A stretch of 64,000 nt of DNA from Chloridium humicola (Eukaryota; Ascomycota; Sordariomycetes; Chaetosphaeriales; Chaetosphaeriaceae): the NCBI GenBank assembly GCA_027569505.1, contig JAPDFF010000037.1:62001-126000 (forward strand), given 5' to 3'. Position numbers and translations under genes: made by a program. Below, piece by piece: positions 21,271 to 32,400 of the stretch (its first letter is position 1; the number at the start of each line of letters is the position of its first letter). The notes beneath the pieces were generated by a model. It worked only from the letters and a program-made list of their open reading frames with translations. It made no database searches and was not told the DNA's origin.

Positions 21271-24200
21271 ATGCCTCAGTTAACATCGAGCTTTGCCTCC
21301 GCCGCCGCCGGCCAGAACCGAGAGACTAGAGGAAGCGGACGCGGCGATTCTGCGCGTGGGTCTGGGAGTGGTGAATGGTGAGTTTGTCCCCGATGCTGCG
21401 ATGGAATTTCCCAGTTGCGACCGATGCCGTTTGATGTGCCCACTGCCATCTGTCCGGCAGTGGTGTCTGATCCCGGGTCGGGCCCACAAGACTTCCATCC
21501 TGGCGTGCATTTCAAGATCGCGGGCCTCGCATTCAACACGACGACAGCTGGCATGCTCCCGGCTCCCTCAGATGCTGATCAAGGCTTTCAATAGGCCACG
21601 CTCGAACGGCACTAGAACTTTCCGACGCGCTTCTACCACCCCCTTCAACCAGTCTGCCGCGGCGAGCTCCGCTGATCTCTCGCAACCTGCTACCGACATG
21701 GCGCCGTCCGCACATCACCAGTCTGCCGGCTTCGATGCAACTACCGGCCTGAGATACAGCAGAGCAGAACTGTTGGACATTTACCAGAACCAGTACGAGC
21801 CGTCCAAGATCGACACGTCCGGCCTCCTCATGCCTACCTGGAACCCTGCACAGCCAAATGGAGTCCAGCCCCGGCCGTGGGGGAAGACTTCCGACTCCCC
21901 TCACGTGCCGCAGGACCCGAGCGTGTGTTGGGATGCAAATGGTTCGGTGAAACCCGTCAGTTTTGAGGACATGTCGGTCGAGGAGCGCGACATGTTTGCC
22001 ACCGATGTCAACTCAACTCTCAAGCCGCCCCAGCAGAACAAGGAGGGTACCCATCCGGGAACGGGGGGCGTAAACGGCCGCAAGACTTCAGTCAGCGTCA
22101 ATAACCCGACCGCCTTTCCAAACGCATCGCCTGCCACCACCTCCCGCCCTGGCACCCGCCGCCGCGAGACGGCCGATCCGAGCCCCTTCCCCGGCGGCGC
22201 GACCGCGTCACCCACTGCGAATCGCTTTGTCCGTGACGAGTCGTGGCTATCCCGCAGGAACACCGATTTGAAGGATTCTATCACGGATGAGCCCGAGGAG
22301 GAGGAGACGGGCGCCCGGGACGCAACTCCCGGCAGAGCGCAGCCCTTCGGATTGTCTCGCAGCAACACCGCTGGTGCTTCCGCTTTTGGAGGTGGCAGCA
22401 CGCTCTGGGGACCGACGGCGACCGCGACTGCCAGCACTACCAGTGGCCTTGGCGCTTTTGGCAACTTCGCTCTCCCGACCCCGCCTATCGGGGACAAGCG
22501 TTTCCCTACCGGCGGTAGCCGCCTTGCCCACCTTATGCCCAAGGATTCAATCGAGAATGCGAGCCCGAAAGCTAGCGACGCACCGAGCTGGCGCCCTCGT
22601 CAGCGCACCGACACAGATCCTTTCGCCGGCTCAGAAGATATGCAGCAGGGCGGGGCTGTCTTGGGCCACGACAACAGCCCTCCGACGACGGCTGCTCAGA
22701 CTCAGCGTGGCGGAGTCTTCGACACTCCGGTGAAGGGCAATGCCGGCGACTTTGGCATGGCTGGGCTCAGCCTCGGCAACCAGAGCGACGGAAACGGCGC
22801 AGTTAGCCCTTCGGAGACGAACCCGTACCGCAGCCCGATGGCCGACCGTGGCGACGAAGGTCATGGCGAGCATGACGGGAATCGTTTTGCCCAGGCCGCC
22901 CAGGGATCTGACCCGCAGTCCAATTTCGCCACCTTTCCTAGGACGTTTGGTGCTCCAGTCTTGGACGGCAGCGACCGCAGCCAGACCTCTAGTGTCGGGG
23001 CCAAGGGCTTCGCCAGCGTCCATCCTCTCTCTGGCTGGCCTGCCGGGCCTGCGGTCGGCACTCCGGACCGCGAGCGTGCTCCATTCCAGAATGCTTTTGG
23101 CGGCAGTATCTTTAGCCCCCTGACCGAGCTTCCCTCCCCTGGCCTGGGCGGGCTGGGTGGCGTATTCGCTGCGCCCGGCGGCTCGAGGCTGGGACGCGGC
23201 AAGTTGGAGTCTCTCTTCCCGCCGGCCATGCAAGCTCAGATGCACGGCCACGATCAAGACAACCTCAGCGACTCTGTACCTGACCTTCGCCAAGCCAATC
23301 CTCTTGGTGCGATTGGCCGCGGCGCCATTGGTCTGCAGCGCGACACGAGTTCCCCCGTGCGGTCCGTGAGGGGCGGCTTCGATGATCTCTTTCCGAACGC
23401 TGACACCGCCCGGTCGCCCTTCAGCACCGGCGAGCAGGCCCAGTCCGGTCTCACGGCGACTTCCCAGCCTCAGCCCTTTGCTGCTGCTGGTAGTTCGGCC
23501 TTCCCGGCTACCCAGTCCCCCGCGGACCCCTCCGCCGCCCGGACCATGGTGATGCCCGATCGCATGCGCTGGGTGTATCTCGATCCACAGGGAACGATGC
23601 AGGGTCCGTTTAGTGGACTGGAAATGAATGATTGGTACAAGGCCAATTTCTTCACCCCCGACCTCCGTGTGAAGCGGATCGAGGATCCCGACTTCGAGCC
23701 GCTTGGCCAGCTGATTCGCCGCATTGGTAACTCGCGGGAGCCGTTCCTCGTTCCCCAGATGGGTATTCCTCACGGACCTCCCCCTATGCCTGGGCCGTTC
23801 GGTGCCGGCCCGGCCGAGGCCGTTCCTCCGCTTCAGAGCGCGTTCCCTAGCTTTGGACGCACTCTTACCGCGCAGCAGCAAAACGACCTCGAGCGGCGCA
23901 AACAGGAAGAGCAGATGTTTCACGCTCGGCAGCGTGAGATGGTTCACCATCACCCTGCCTTTGGCAGACTGCCCCCGATTCAGCCTGGTCTCCCCGGCGC
24001 GCTCCATCATCACTCGAGCGCCCACAGCCTCCAGAGCCAGCCTAGCTTTGGCAGCATGGCGTCGCCGGTCGGCATGACTCCTCAGCACCCCCTCGGGCCC
24101 ATCGCCCCCGGTGCGGGTTTCTTTGATGCCGCTGCCTCAATGGCGCCCGGTCCCGCCCAGCCGCCTATTGGCCCCGCCACCGATCTCTTCGCCCCGGATC

Positions 24201-25923
24201 TGAACTTCAGCGAGCGCCAGATGCTTGCGAACATGCAGGGCGGTAGCGGTCCTTCGGGCGCCTTTTCCTCTGCCCAGCCCGTCGGTGGCCCTGTTGGCGA
24301 GGCCAGCGGTTCGCTCAGCCAGCTTCCCACCGTCGATCAGCTCCAGAAGGACTCTGAGGGGTTCGACGAGCGCCTCAAAGAGTTCAACGCGTTGCGCGCG
24401 CAGTTCGATGCCGAGGAGGCCGCGAATGCCGCTGCGATCGATGAGGCAGCTGGTGTGTCTGAGATGACTGACGCAGCGAACTTCGAGGAGGAGACTGTTG
24501 TTCAGCTCGCCCCCGTTGCTGAGACCTCGAGCGCTAAGGAGACAGTCGCTGAGCCTGCGGCCTCGAAGAAGGCAAATGCCCAGGCCCAGGAGCTCACCCT
24601 TACCGAAAAGGTGCGTAAGACGCAGGCCGACAACGCCAAGTCGTCGCAGCCGCCCCCCGCTTCCGACCTTCCGATGCCGTTCCCTCCTCCGGTCCAGGCG
24701 ACCCCTCTTGCGGCTCCTACCGCTCAACGCCCCGCCTCGAACTTGCCGGCGAGGTACGGCGATCGCTCCGCCACTGGCACTCCGGACACGACATCTGATG
24801 CCGCCACTCTCGCACCGCCGCCTACTGCCCCGTGGGCGCCCCAGCCTGGCGCGGAGGCACAGAAGGGCCCGAGCCTCAAGGAGATTCAGGAGGCCGAGGC
24901 TAAGAAGGCTGCCAAGAAGGAGGAGGCTGCCGCTGCTGCCAGGCGGGCGGCGTTGGAGCAGGAGGCCGCTGCCTTCCGCGAGCGCGAGAAGGCGGCCGCT
25001 GCCGCTCTCAACTCGGGTCTGCCCGCGACTAGCACCTGGGGTACTGGGTCCCCGGTTGGTACTCCGGCGGCTGGCAGCGCCTGGAAGCAGCCTACTGCGC
25101 TCAAGGCCGCCGCCTCCACCGTGTCGAGCGCGAGCTCTAAGAAGACGCTGGCCGACATCCAGCGCGAGGAGGAGCTTCGCAAGCAAAAGGCGAGGGAGGC
25201 TGCCGCGCAGGCCACCGTCCCTGCCCCGTCCCCTGTTGGAAAGCGCTATGCCGATCTTGCCAGCAAGGTGTCGGGTTCCCCCAGCCTCGCTGCTGCTGCC
25301 CCCGTGGCTCAGAGCGGGTGGTCGACGGTTGGCGCGGGTGGCAAGGTCAAGGTCCCGACTGGTCCGGCGGTGCAGAGCCGCTCTTCTAGTGTGAGCAATG
25401 TCAAGGCCTCTCCTGCCCCCGCCGCCGCGAAGCCCATGTCCAAGCCGGTCCCGACCTCGCTTAAGGACGCCAAGAACCTGGCCATGGAGGAGTTCAAGAA
25501 GTGGTTGCACCGCGAGCTGTCCCGCGGCCTTATTGGGGTCCCCGACAGTAAGTACCTCTTTCTCCCTTGGTGCCTAACTCAGGTTACTGACATCCGTGTC
25601 TAGTCGAGCTCTTTGCCGATATGCTCCTTGAGATGCCCCTCGACCCCTCGATCCTCTCCGAGGCCGTGTACGGCTACAGCACCACCATGGACGGCCGCCA
25701 CTTTGCGGATGAGTTTGTCCGGCGCAAGAAGCTCGCCGACAAGGGAATCGTCGAGAAGGAGCCGGTCAACCCGACGGGCAGCGACGCCAAGAACAGCAGC
25801 AACGGCGGCTGGAACGAGGTGGCCAAGAAGGGCGGCGCGAGCACCAGCACCACCAGCATCCCCAAGGAGGAGATCCCTGGCTTCCGCGTCGTGCCCAGCA
25901 AGAAGAACAAGGGCAAGAAATAG
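21271..25923 (+). CDS. GYF-domain protein (Smy2/Syh1/GIGYF-like)
   Basis: Three exons: 21271-21377, 21595-25547, 25604-25923; 1459 aa. Intron 1 is 217 nt (GTGAGT..TCAATAG) and joins GSGEW to PRSNGTRTFRRA, the conserved N-terminus of this family; without it the start is lost. Intron 2 is 56 nt (GTAAGT..TGTCTAG). The long middle is disordered, rich in Gly/Ser/Pro/Ala. The GYF domain lies at about 693-750 (MRWVYLDPQGTMQGPFSGLEM, then WYKANFF and the L-I-R-R-I-G end); its W-x-Y..GPF..M..W pattern binds proline-rich peptides. A charged Ala/Lys/Glu helix (about 1130-1170) and a conserved C-terminal helical block (from KKWLHRELSRGL to the ELFADMLLEMPLD segment) follow. Relatives act in translational repression, mRNA decay and ER-to-Golgi transport in the cytoplasm. 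Confidence 0.9.
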
Positions 25924-26482
25924 GTGCTTATTGAGCCCACGTATCCTTTGCAAAAGAGGGAGCAGGAGGAGGGTGTGGAAGAGAAGGAGCAGGAGCAGGA
26001 GCAGGAGGATGAGGAAGACATGGAGGGAGAGGGGTTTTTGTGTTGGGAGTGTTCGATCCCGCGCGCTCTACGGATGACGCGTATCGATGGTTGTCGTGGG
26101 GAGTGTTGGAGGAAGCTCTAAGCGTGTCGAGCAAACTGGGAGCGAGCCAGTTTTCAAGCGAGTACGGATTAGGCATGTAGCTCTAGATCGTTGTAGGGTC
26201 GTAGCGGATATGTGTTTTGTAAAGTGTGGTCCATCATTCATGTGAACTTGTGGTGATTGTGCTGGTGTGTCATGCCCAGGGTGTTGGGCTTATCTTATCG
26301 CTGGACAACCCCTCCATTCAATGCCCCGCTTTATTTTCAGAATTTGGAAATGCCCCCCCATCAGATTCAGGCACGACTCGACTGTTGTGCTTCCACCAAG
26401 TCGAGGGTTGATGGGTCTTGGGATGAACGTCTTTCTTTCTTAAACCTTTGATCATTCTCTTCATTTTCTGCCATTGTATAAG
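25924..26482. other. GYF 3' flank and TTC27 promoter region
   Basis: Opens with a purine-rich tract (about 25960-26035) of GGAGCA/GGAGGA repeats right after the GYF-gene stop, probably in its 3' UTR. No gene seen. Confidence 0.5.
25963..26035 (+). repeat. Purine (GGAGCA/GGAGGA) tract in putative 3' UTR
   Basis: Nearly pure A/G over about 70 bases, with GGAGCA repeated three to four times. Low complexity; lies just beyond the GYF-protein stop codon. Confidence 0.6.
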
Positions 26483-29422
26483 ATGGATTCCACAAACTTC
26501 GCCTCTGGCCTCCAAGATGGCCAGTACATCGACATCCTCCTCTCCGACGCCGCCAGCCATCTCATCGACGAATTCACCAGCACACTCCAGACACAGCAAC
26601 AACCATCTCAAGAGAGCAGAAAACCCGATGTATCAGCACAAGACAGGCGCACGATCGGCCTGGCCGCCTTCAACGCCTTCCTCCAAGCCAACGTCACCGG
26701 CCCCGTGCTGGACGACAAGGCCACCACCCAGCTCCAACAGCGCTTCCTGAAGGCCGCCGGTGTTGAGCACCACCGCCAGCTGCGCAAGGCCTGCCTGCGC
26801 TCGCTCGATGTGGATGGTGTTTCGGTATACGAGCACATCCCGCTTGTTGAGCTATTTTGCCTCGCGAGGCACATTTTTACTGCTGATGGCGAGGGGCAGG
26901 ATGGAGTCGAAGCCCAGTGGCAAGCCCTGCGTATGCATGTCTGGCACTACAAGCTGCTGACGCAGCCCAACCTAGGGCCGGGGTCGGTGTTCAACAAGGT
27001 GTCGCAGTGGTGTGACGTGCCGAGTCTGCAGGATGTGATTGAGAAGGGGGTGGAGGAGGTGGAGAGAGGGGTATTTTCTGCTGGCAAGCGGGAGGAGGAG
27101 GTGAAGTTTTTGGTGGAGAAGTCGAATGTGTGTATTATGCTGGGGCAGGATGGGAAGGCGAGGGAGGCGTTGAGGAGGGCGACGGAGTTGAGTGGGTTTG
27201 TGTATGCGCTGTCCGGGGCGTTGGGGAAGAGGACGAGGTTTCAGGAGAAGAGTACCAGTCAGCTTGTGGTGCTGGCGAAGAGCATGGATGGTGGGGTGGA
27301 GAGGGGGGAGGTGAAGCCGGAGGCGCTGAAGCTCAATGATGATACCCTGCTGGAGGAGCTCAAGTTTACCAAGGAGGTGGAGGAGGACAAGGCAAAGACG
27401 GAACTGCCCGCGGAGTTAAGAGATCTGAAGCCGGACGAGCAGCCGCAGCTGTCGCCGCTCGATCAGATTATCCTGCTTGCCGAGGCCACGCTGAAGGACG
27501 CCTTCTCACCCGCGGATACCCTCACGTCGGAGGAGGTCCTCCCCTTCGCCGTCCGAGTCATCTCGGACAAGTCTACCAACTGGCAGATCTACACACATGC
27601 TCTGTTAGTCCGGTCGAGGATCGAGATGCACCGGAGCAGAACAATCGAGAGAGGCGTGCTGCAGATGCAGGCTGTGGTTGATCAGGTCCTTGTCGACACC
27701 ACACAGCCGTTGGAGGTTTCCCAGGAGACTAGCGAGCCCCAAAGCGCCATTCCCGAGATCAAGGTCACTTCGGACAGGGAAGAAGCCCCGAAAGCCCCGA
27801 CCAAACCGACATCTTTCTTCCCCGCCGCCGAGCCGACCGACAGTGCTCCCGCGCATGTCCGTCTTGAGTATATCCACGCCCTGAGCTCGCCGCCGAGGTG
27901 GCATCTCGAGTCTGAGCTCGCCTACTCGTGGGCCGGCGTCGGCTCGCTGGTCTCTGCGCTCGAGATTTTCAAGCGTCTGCGTCTGTGGGCTGAGGTCGCC
28001 CTTTGCTTCGCTAGCAACGCCGCCAAGGGTGAGGAGGATGAGGACGGACGGGGCAGCAGCGGAGAGGCCAAGGCGAAAACGGTGCTGCGGTGGCGGTTGT
28101 TCAACAAGACTGGGACAACAGAGAGTGCTGAGGCCGATGAGGAGGTGGACCTGGATGATCTGAAGGAGGCAGATTATCACGGCCCAGAGCGCAAGCCGGC
28201 GCCGCCAAATGCTCCGCGCCTGTGGTGCATCCTTGGAGACATTGAGAACGATCCTGCACACTACGAACGGGCGTGGGATATCTCCAAGCACCGCTTTGCT
28301 CGGGCACAGAAATCACTGGGCGAGTACTACCTGCAGCAGAAGGACATCAAACGCGCAAGGGACGCTTACAAGAAGGCGGTCAACGTCAACCGGCTTAGTG
28401 CAGAGCTCTGGAACCGGCTGGGTGACATCAGTCTGCGTCTGGGAGATTTCAGCAACGCATCCGAGGCCTTTGGCAGAGCCATCGCGTCCGCCGACAGCAT
28501 CGTCGGCGGCGATGATGCCCGCACGTGGAGCAACCTGGGCAGCGCTCTCTACAGTCTCTATGTGGAGCGGATCAAGGAACTCAAGAAGCAAAAGGAAGAA
28601 GGCAAACTTCAAGAGCCCGCACCGACAACCAAAGCCGACGACGAAGAGGACGAGAATGTTCCCGCCACCACCAAACCCTCCCCACGCGACCCCGCCACGC
28701 TCCTCACCCAGTCCCTGGCCGCTTACAAGCGCGGCGCCAGCATCGCCCACGACAACTGGCGCATCTGGGACAACGTCATCACGCTAGCCTCACGCCTGCG
28801 GCCCGTGGCCGTTGCCGACCTACTCCTCGCTCTGCAAAGCGTTGTACGCATCCGCAACACCGAAGATGCACTCGACATCGACGTGCTCCGCCTGCTGCTC
28901 AATGACGCCGTCCTTTCGCAGGAGAAGCCTGATGGCAAGAGTGGAGAAGGTTTGTACGAGCCCGGCCGCGGCACCAGCGAGAGGGCGGTGTGTGAGTTCC
29001 TCGAGACGGCTGTCGTCCCGCTGATTACCACCCGCTCGGAGCTGTGGGAGCTTGTCACCCGCGAGAGGGTGTGGAGGAGGGACTACGCCGGGGCCGTGGA
29101 CGCGGCCGAGAGGGCGTGGCGCGCGGCGGTGGGCGGGGTGACGGGGGCTGGGGGTGTTGGGCTGTTGCCGTCGAGTGGTGGGAAGGGGGAGGCGAAGGGG
29201 AATTGGTTGGAGGAGAAGGAGGGGTGGCAGGTGGTTGTGGAGAGGACGGATGAGTTGGCGTCGATGCTGGAGAATTACGGGGAGCAGGTGCCTGAGATTG
29301 GGGCGAGGTGGAAGGGTAAGGCGAGGAGTGCGGTTAGGAGTGTCATGGGTAAGGCGAAGGAGAGCTGGGAGGGGAGTGAGGAGTGGGAGAGGCTGGTGGG
29401 GTTGCTGGACGGGTTGAGGTGA
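26483..29422 (+). CDS. emw1: Tetratricopeptide-repeat protein, TTC27/Emw1 family
   Basis: A single exon of 979 aa from the ATG at 26483. The N-terminal half is helical without clear repeats (LVELFCLARHIF, MHVWHYKLLTQPNLGPGS and NWQIYTHALLVRSRIE are family marks). Diverged TPRs occupy about 600-690 (RAQKSLGEYYLQQKDIKRAR, then AELWNRLGDISLRLGDFSNA, then ARTWSNLGSALYSLYVERI). An acidic insert (ADDEEDEN) follows, then HDNWRIWDNVITLASRL, also typical. Yeast Emw1 is essential and linked to cell-wall integrity; the human homologue is TTC27. The biochemical role is not settled, probably a scaffold. Length is slightly above the yeast protein (~904 aa). No introns, unlike most neighbours. Codons in the last ~100 residues are noticeably G-rich. 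Confidence 0.87.
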   Translation: MDSTNFASGLQDGQYIDILLSDAASHLIDEFTSTLQTQQQPSQESRKPDVSAQDRRTIGLAAFNAFLQANVTGPVLDDKATTQLQQRFLKAAGVEHHRQLRKACLRSLDVDGVSVYEHIPLVELFCLARHIFTADGEGQDGVEAQWQALRMHVWHYKLLTQPNLGPGSVFNKVSQWCDVPSLQDVIEKGVEEVERGVFSAGKREEEVKFLVEKSNVCIMLGQDGKAREALRRATELSGFVYALSGALGKRTRFQEKSTSQLVVLAKSMDGGVERGEVKPEALKLNDDTLLEELKFTKEVEEDKAKTELPAELRDLKPDEQPQLSPLDQIILLAEATLKDAFSPADTLTSEEVLPFAVRVISDKSTNWQIYTHALLVRSRIEMHRSRTIERGVLQMQAVVDQVLVDTTQPLEVSQETSEPQSAIPEIKVTSDREEAPKAPTKPTSFFPAAEPTDSAPAHVRLEYIHALSSPPRWHLESELAYSWAGVGSLVSALEIFKRLRLWAEVALCFASNAAKGEEDEDGRGSSGEAKAKTVLRWRLFNKTGTTESAEADEEVDLDDLKEADYHGPERKPAPPNAPRLWCILGDIENDPAHYERAWDISKHRFARAQKSLGEYYLQQKDIKRARDAYKKAVNVNRLSAELWNRLGDISLRLGDFSNASEAFGRAIASADSIVGGDDARTWSNLGSALYSLYVERIKELKKQKEEGKLQEPAPTTKADDEEDENVPATTKPSPRDPATLLTQSLAAYKRGASIAHDNWRIWDNVITLASRLRPVAVADLLLALQSVVRIRNTEDALDIDVLRLLLNDAVLSQEKPDGKSGEGLYEPGRGTSERAVCEFLETAVVPLITTRSELWELVTRERVWRRDYAGAVDAAERAWRAAVGGVTGAGGVGLLPSSGGKGEAKGNWLEEKEGWQVVVERTDELASMLENYGEQVPEIGARWKGKARSAVRSVMGKAKESWEGSEEWERLVGLLDGLR

Positions 29423-32400
29423 GGGCTGGGGGTGTTTGCTCGCGTTGGTAGATCTGGTTATTGGTACCTTCTGGTTTAAGCATAGAGTGATTGTGACAAT
29501 TGTTCTCTCTTTCGTCTAGCAACTGGACAGAGTCTGGCCCTCAAGGTGATCGGTGTAAGCCCCCCGACAAGCATCTCATGAAAACACCACTCATCATCGC
29601 CAAATGGCGGAAGTTCTGTCTCCCGGCAGCCCGAGACATCAGCCCATCGCCTGTCCCCTCTGCTTCGGTCGTGGTTGGCCATCTCGTCGGGTGATGATCC
29701 CAACTTGACCTGGCCCCGACGGTGCCGGCCGTGAGAAACCTCGAGAGCGGAACCTCTTCCGATGTACAAGTACATTGCCAACCTGCCGGTCCTGAACGGC
29801 GTCGATGGGGACGCTGCCGGGGTGCTGTAGCCGATGAAGATCGGGAGATCAGTGGTGGGATTGCGTACTGACGAGCCCTCGCTGCCGGGCCTCCCTATTC
29901 CATGGTTGCAGGCATCACTTGTTCTGCGAGACCACGACGACCTCCTGCTGTGCTTGGTTCAACCTTGAGTTAATTCTTTGGGCATCAGGCTTCCAGGGTT
30001 CATCCTGGTTCAAACAGGGTGTAGTCTTCCTCTGCCTCATGGTTGATGTTACCTTGGAGGGAATGTATTAGTGAGCAGGAGACTAATTCTGGGCAATACG
30101 TCCGGTCATCACGCTTCAGCGTTGCATTTGGATTCCGCAGAATAGCCCCGTTTAGGGCGGAAGTCCGAGAGGAGATTGTCATGGCGTCGGCAGGGACTTT
30201 CTTTCCGGAGCCAAAATGAGGGATCAGAAGTCTACCGTGACATTTACGCGAAGGAGGCGAACTCAGTGGCGAGAAATTTATCTGCGTGGGTAGAGATAGT
30301 TCCGAGTTCTATCTGTGGACGCCGAGTACCTCGAAGATGGGTACTCATCTCGCCCTCGGAGCGGCCCTGAACAACAAGAATCAGAGCCAGTGTCTTCACA
30401 GTTTTGGGGGAGAACAACTGGCTCTTCTAGTTTTCGTGTTTCAGCTATTGTTGGTTCTTGAATAGTTACAAAGCCTTCACGTGGCAGCAGTCTGACTGTC
30501 TGGAGGATCCGGGTTGACAATGTCTTGTTCGTTGTGATTCAAGCTACTCGACAACCCTGACTCACTAACCGCATGAACTGCTGGCGACATCCCGTTGATT
30601 CTTACCTGGGAGATGATGGAATTATTCAGCAGATGAAGGAATTCTTCCGTCCATCGGACTCCATCCTTCAGCCACCGCCCAGTAGAGGTTCTACATAATC
30701 TCCCAGTGCCAGCCAGCATCCTAGCCAGTCGGCCTCCTCGGAGCACTCAGACACGGAAGATACTGTGATTTGTCTGGCATGCTGTGCAGGCAAGACAGCC
30801 CAAGAAAACCACCATTCCGAAATCAAGACATGCCAGGGTGTTGACGAGCTTGTTTTGGCTGTTGCTGGCCACATTCGGACCCTCGAGACCACTTGGCAGC
30901 CTGCCACATTTCCCTGTTGGTCACTCGAGACATGGCGATCCGGGTCCATGGCATGGGCTATCGCCATGCCAGACTTGTGGATGTCATTCCGCCTTCTATT
31001 GTTGGCTTTCTGAATCCCAGCGATCCAGGCGGGCCTGTCTCAAGGCACGAAAACTGTCTGGATGGCTTCATCACCGTCTGGCAGCAGTGTCCAGGATCGT
31101 CGCCGACAGCCTTGCTAGACGTGACGTTACCATTCCTCCTCGGCAAACTCCATGTTCCCAAGTCTGGGCTAGTGGAGGCTCAAGGGGCATTCCGGGTTCG
31201 CTCACATAACTTTATCACGCTGGGAAAGTAGCAGTACATCCGAAAGGACGGCATTCTCCGAAATTCATAGTTAGTCCGACTCATGTCAAGCTCCTTCGCC
31301 TTATCCACAGCGTCAGGCTCGACATGGGAATTCTCTCTCAACGCAAGATAACGGGCTCTTAGAAGACCGCGGCCAGGAACAACCTCCCAAGAAGGAAGGC
31401 CGCAAGAACAAACGCCAATGATCATCCAAAAGCGTGGGATAAAAGACTGAACTTGGAGGCAGTTGATACATAGTTCATGACCTCCCTGGTCATCAACGGA
31501 CTTGCGCAAGAAACCAGGCTTGGCCTCTGAATCTTCCCAAACGGGGCGAGAGCTGAGCTTCTCGGTGGGAGAAACGCGAATCCCCAGGCAGATCACCGAC
31601 ATGGGATCTCAGTCGAGACATGGCGCCAAGAGAGATCTGCGGAGAGACCTGCCCAAAGCTGCCATGGCCGGCCCTTTTCCCGCTCGAGAGGACGACGAGA
31701 TTCGCCGGTGCGATCTCCCAGCATTTCTTTCGCTTTCCCTCTTGAGATGCTCGCAGGTGACGGGGCCGGTGACGACGTTGCAGGTGATGTGCGTGCTGAC
31801 TCCTCCTGCTGTGAGATAGGGATAGGGAATCGGCGAAGGGTAAGCCTGGCATGGGCGTGCTTCTTCCGTACTGTGTACCATGCAGGAAAAAGCAGAGCAC
31901 CTTCCGGTAGCCGATCGACAAGAGGCGCCCGCAGGGCAGCCTGGCAGACCGGCGGCTGCAAAGAGAAGCCACCCAGCGGGCGAAGAGCCCAGACCATCGA
32001 ATCGGGCAGCAGGGATCGAAACCGGGGACCCTGCCCTGCCTCCCCCCTTCGGACGCTAACGCAAGCCACGAATGGGGAGAAACTCCAAATGCCGCGCTGG
32101 GAGGTCCAGGTTGGCTTGAGGCGGCCGGCGCGGTCTTTGAACGGACGAGAGGCACGAGTGGGAACAACGCCCGCCAGTTCGCGCTCTGCCGCCGCCAGGG
32201 AAATAAATGTCTGACTGCGGGCCGTTGAGATCGTCTCAGGCGGTCAGACCGCCAGCGAGATGAGATCGGCAGCGGCCGAGCGCCGCGTGGTGACCCCCAG
32301 GCCGACGATAGACGACGAAGGGACACGTGTGATGCGATATGGGGACCGTCGCTGTCGTTGAATGCCCCTCTGTTCCCTTCCCAGAACGGAGACCGGAAAG

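Noticed and set aside
22631..24088. 485-codon frame antisense to the GYF gene
   Set aside because: Shadow of a GC-rich coding region; Arg/Gly/Ala-rich and without any motif, while the sense frame carries a clear GYF domain.
24137..25510. 457-codon frame antisense to the GYF gene
   Set aside because: Same reason: repetitive Arg/Gly/Leu composition produced by codon bias of the sense strand.
31493..32326. 277-codon minus-strand frame in the desert
   Set aside because: No recognisable family; Ser/Arg/Pro-rich as expected for random frames in this base composition.
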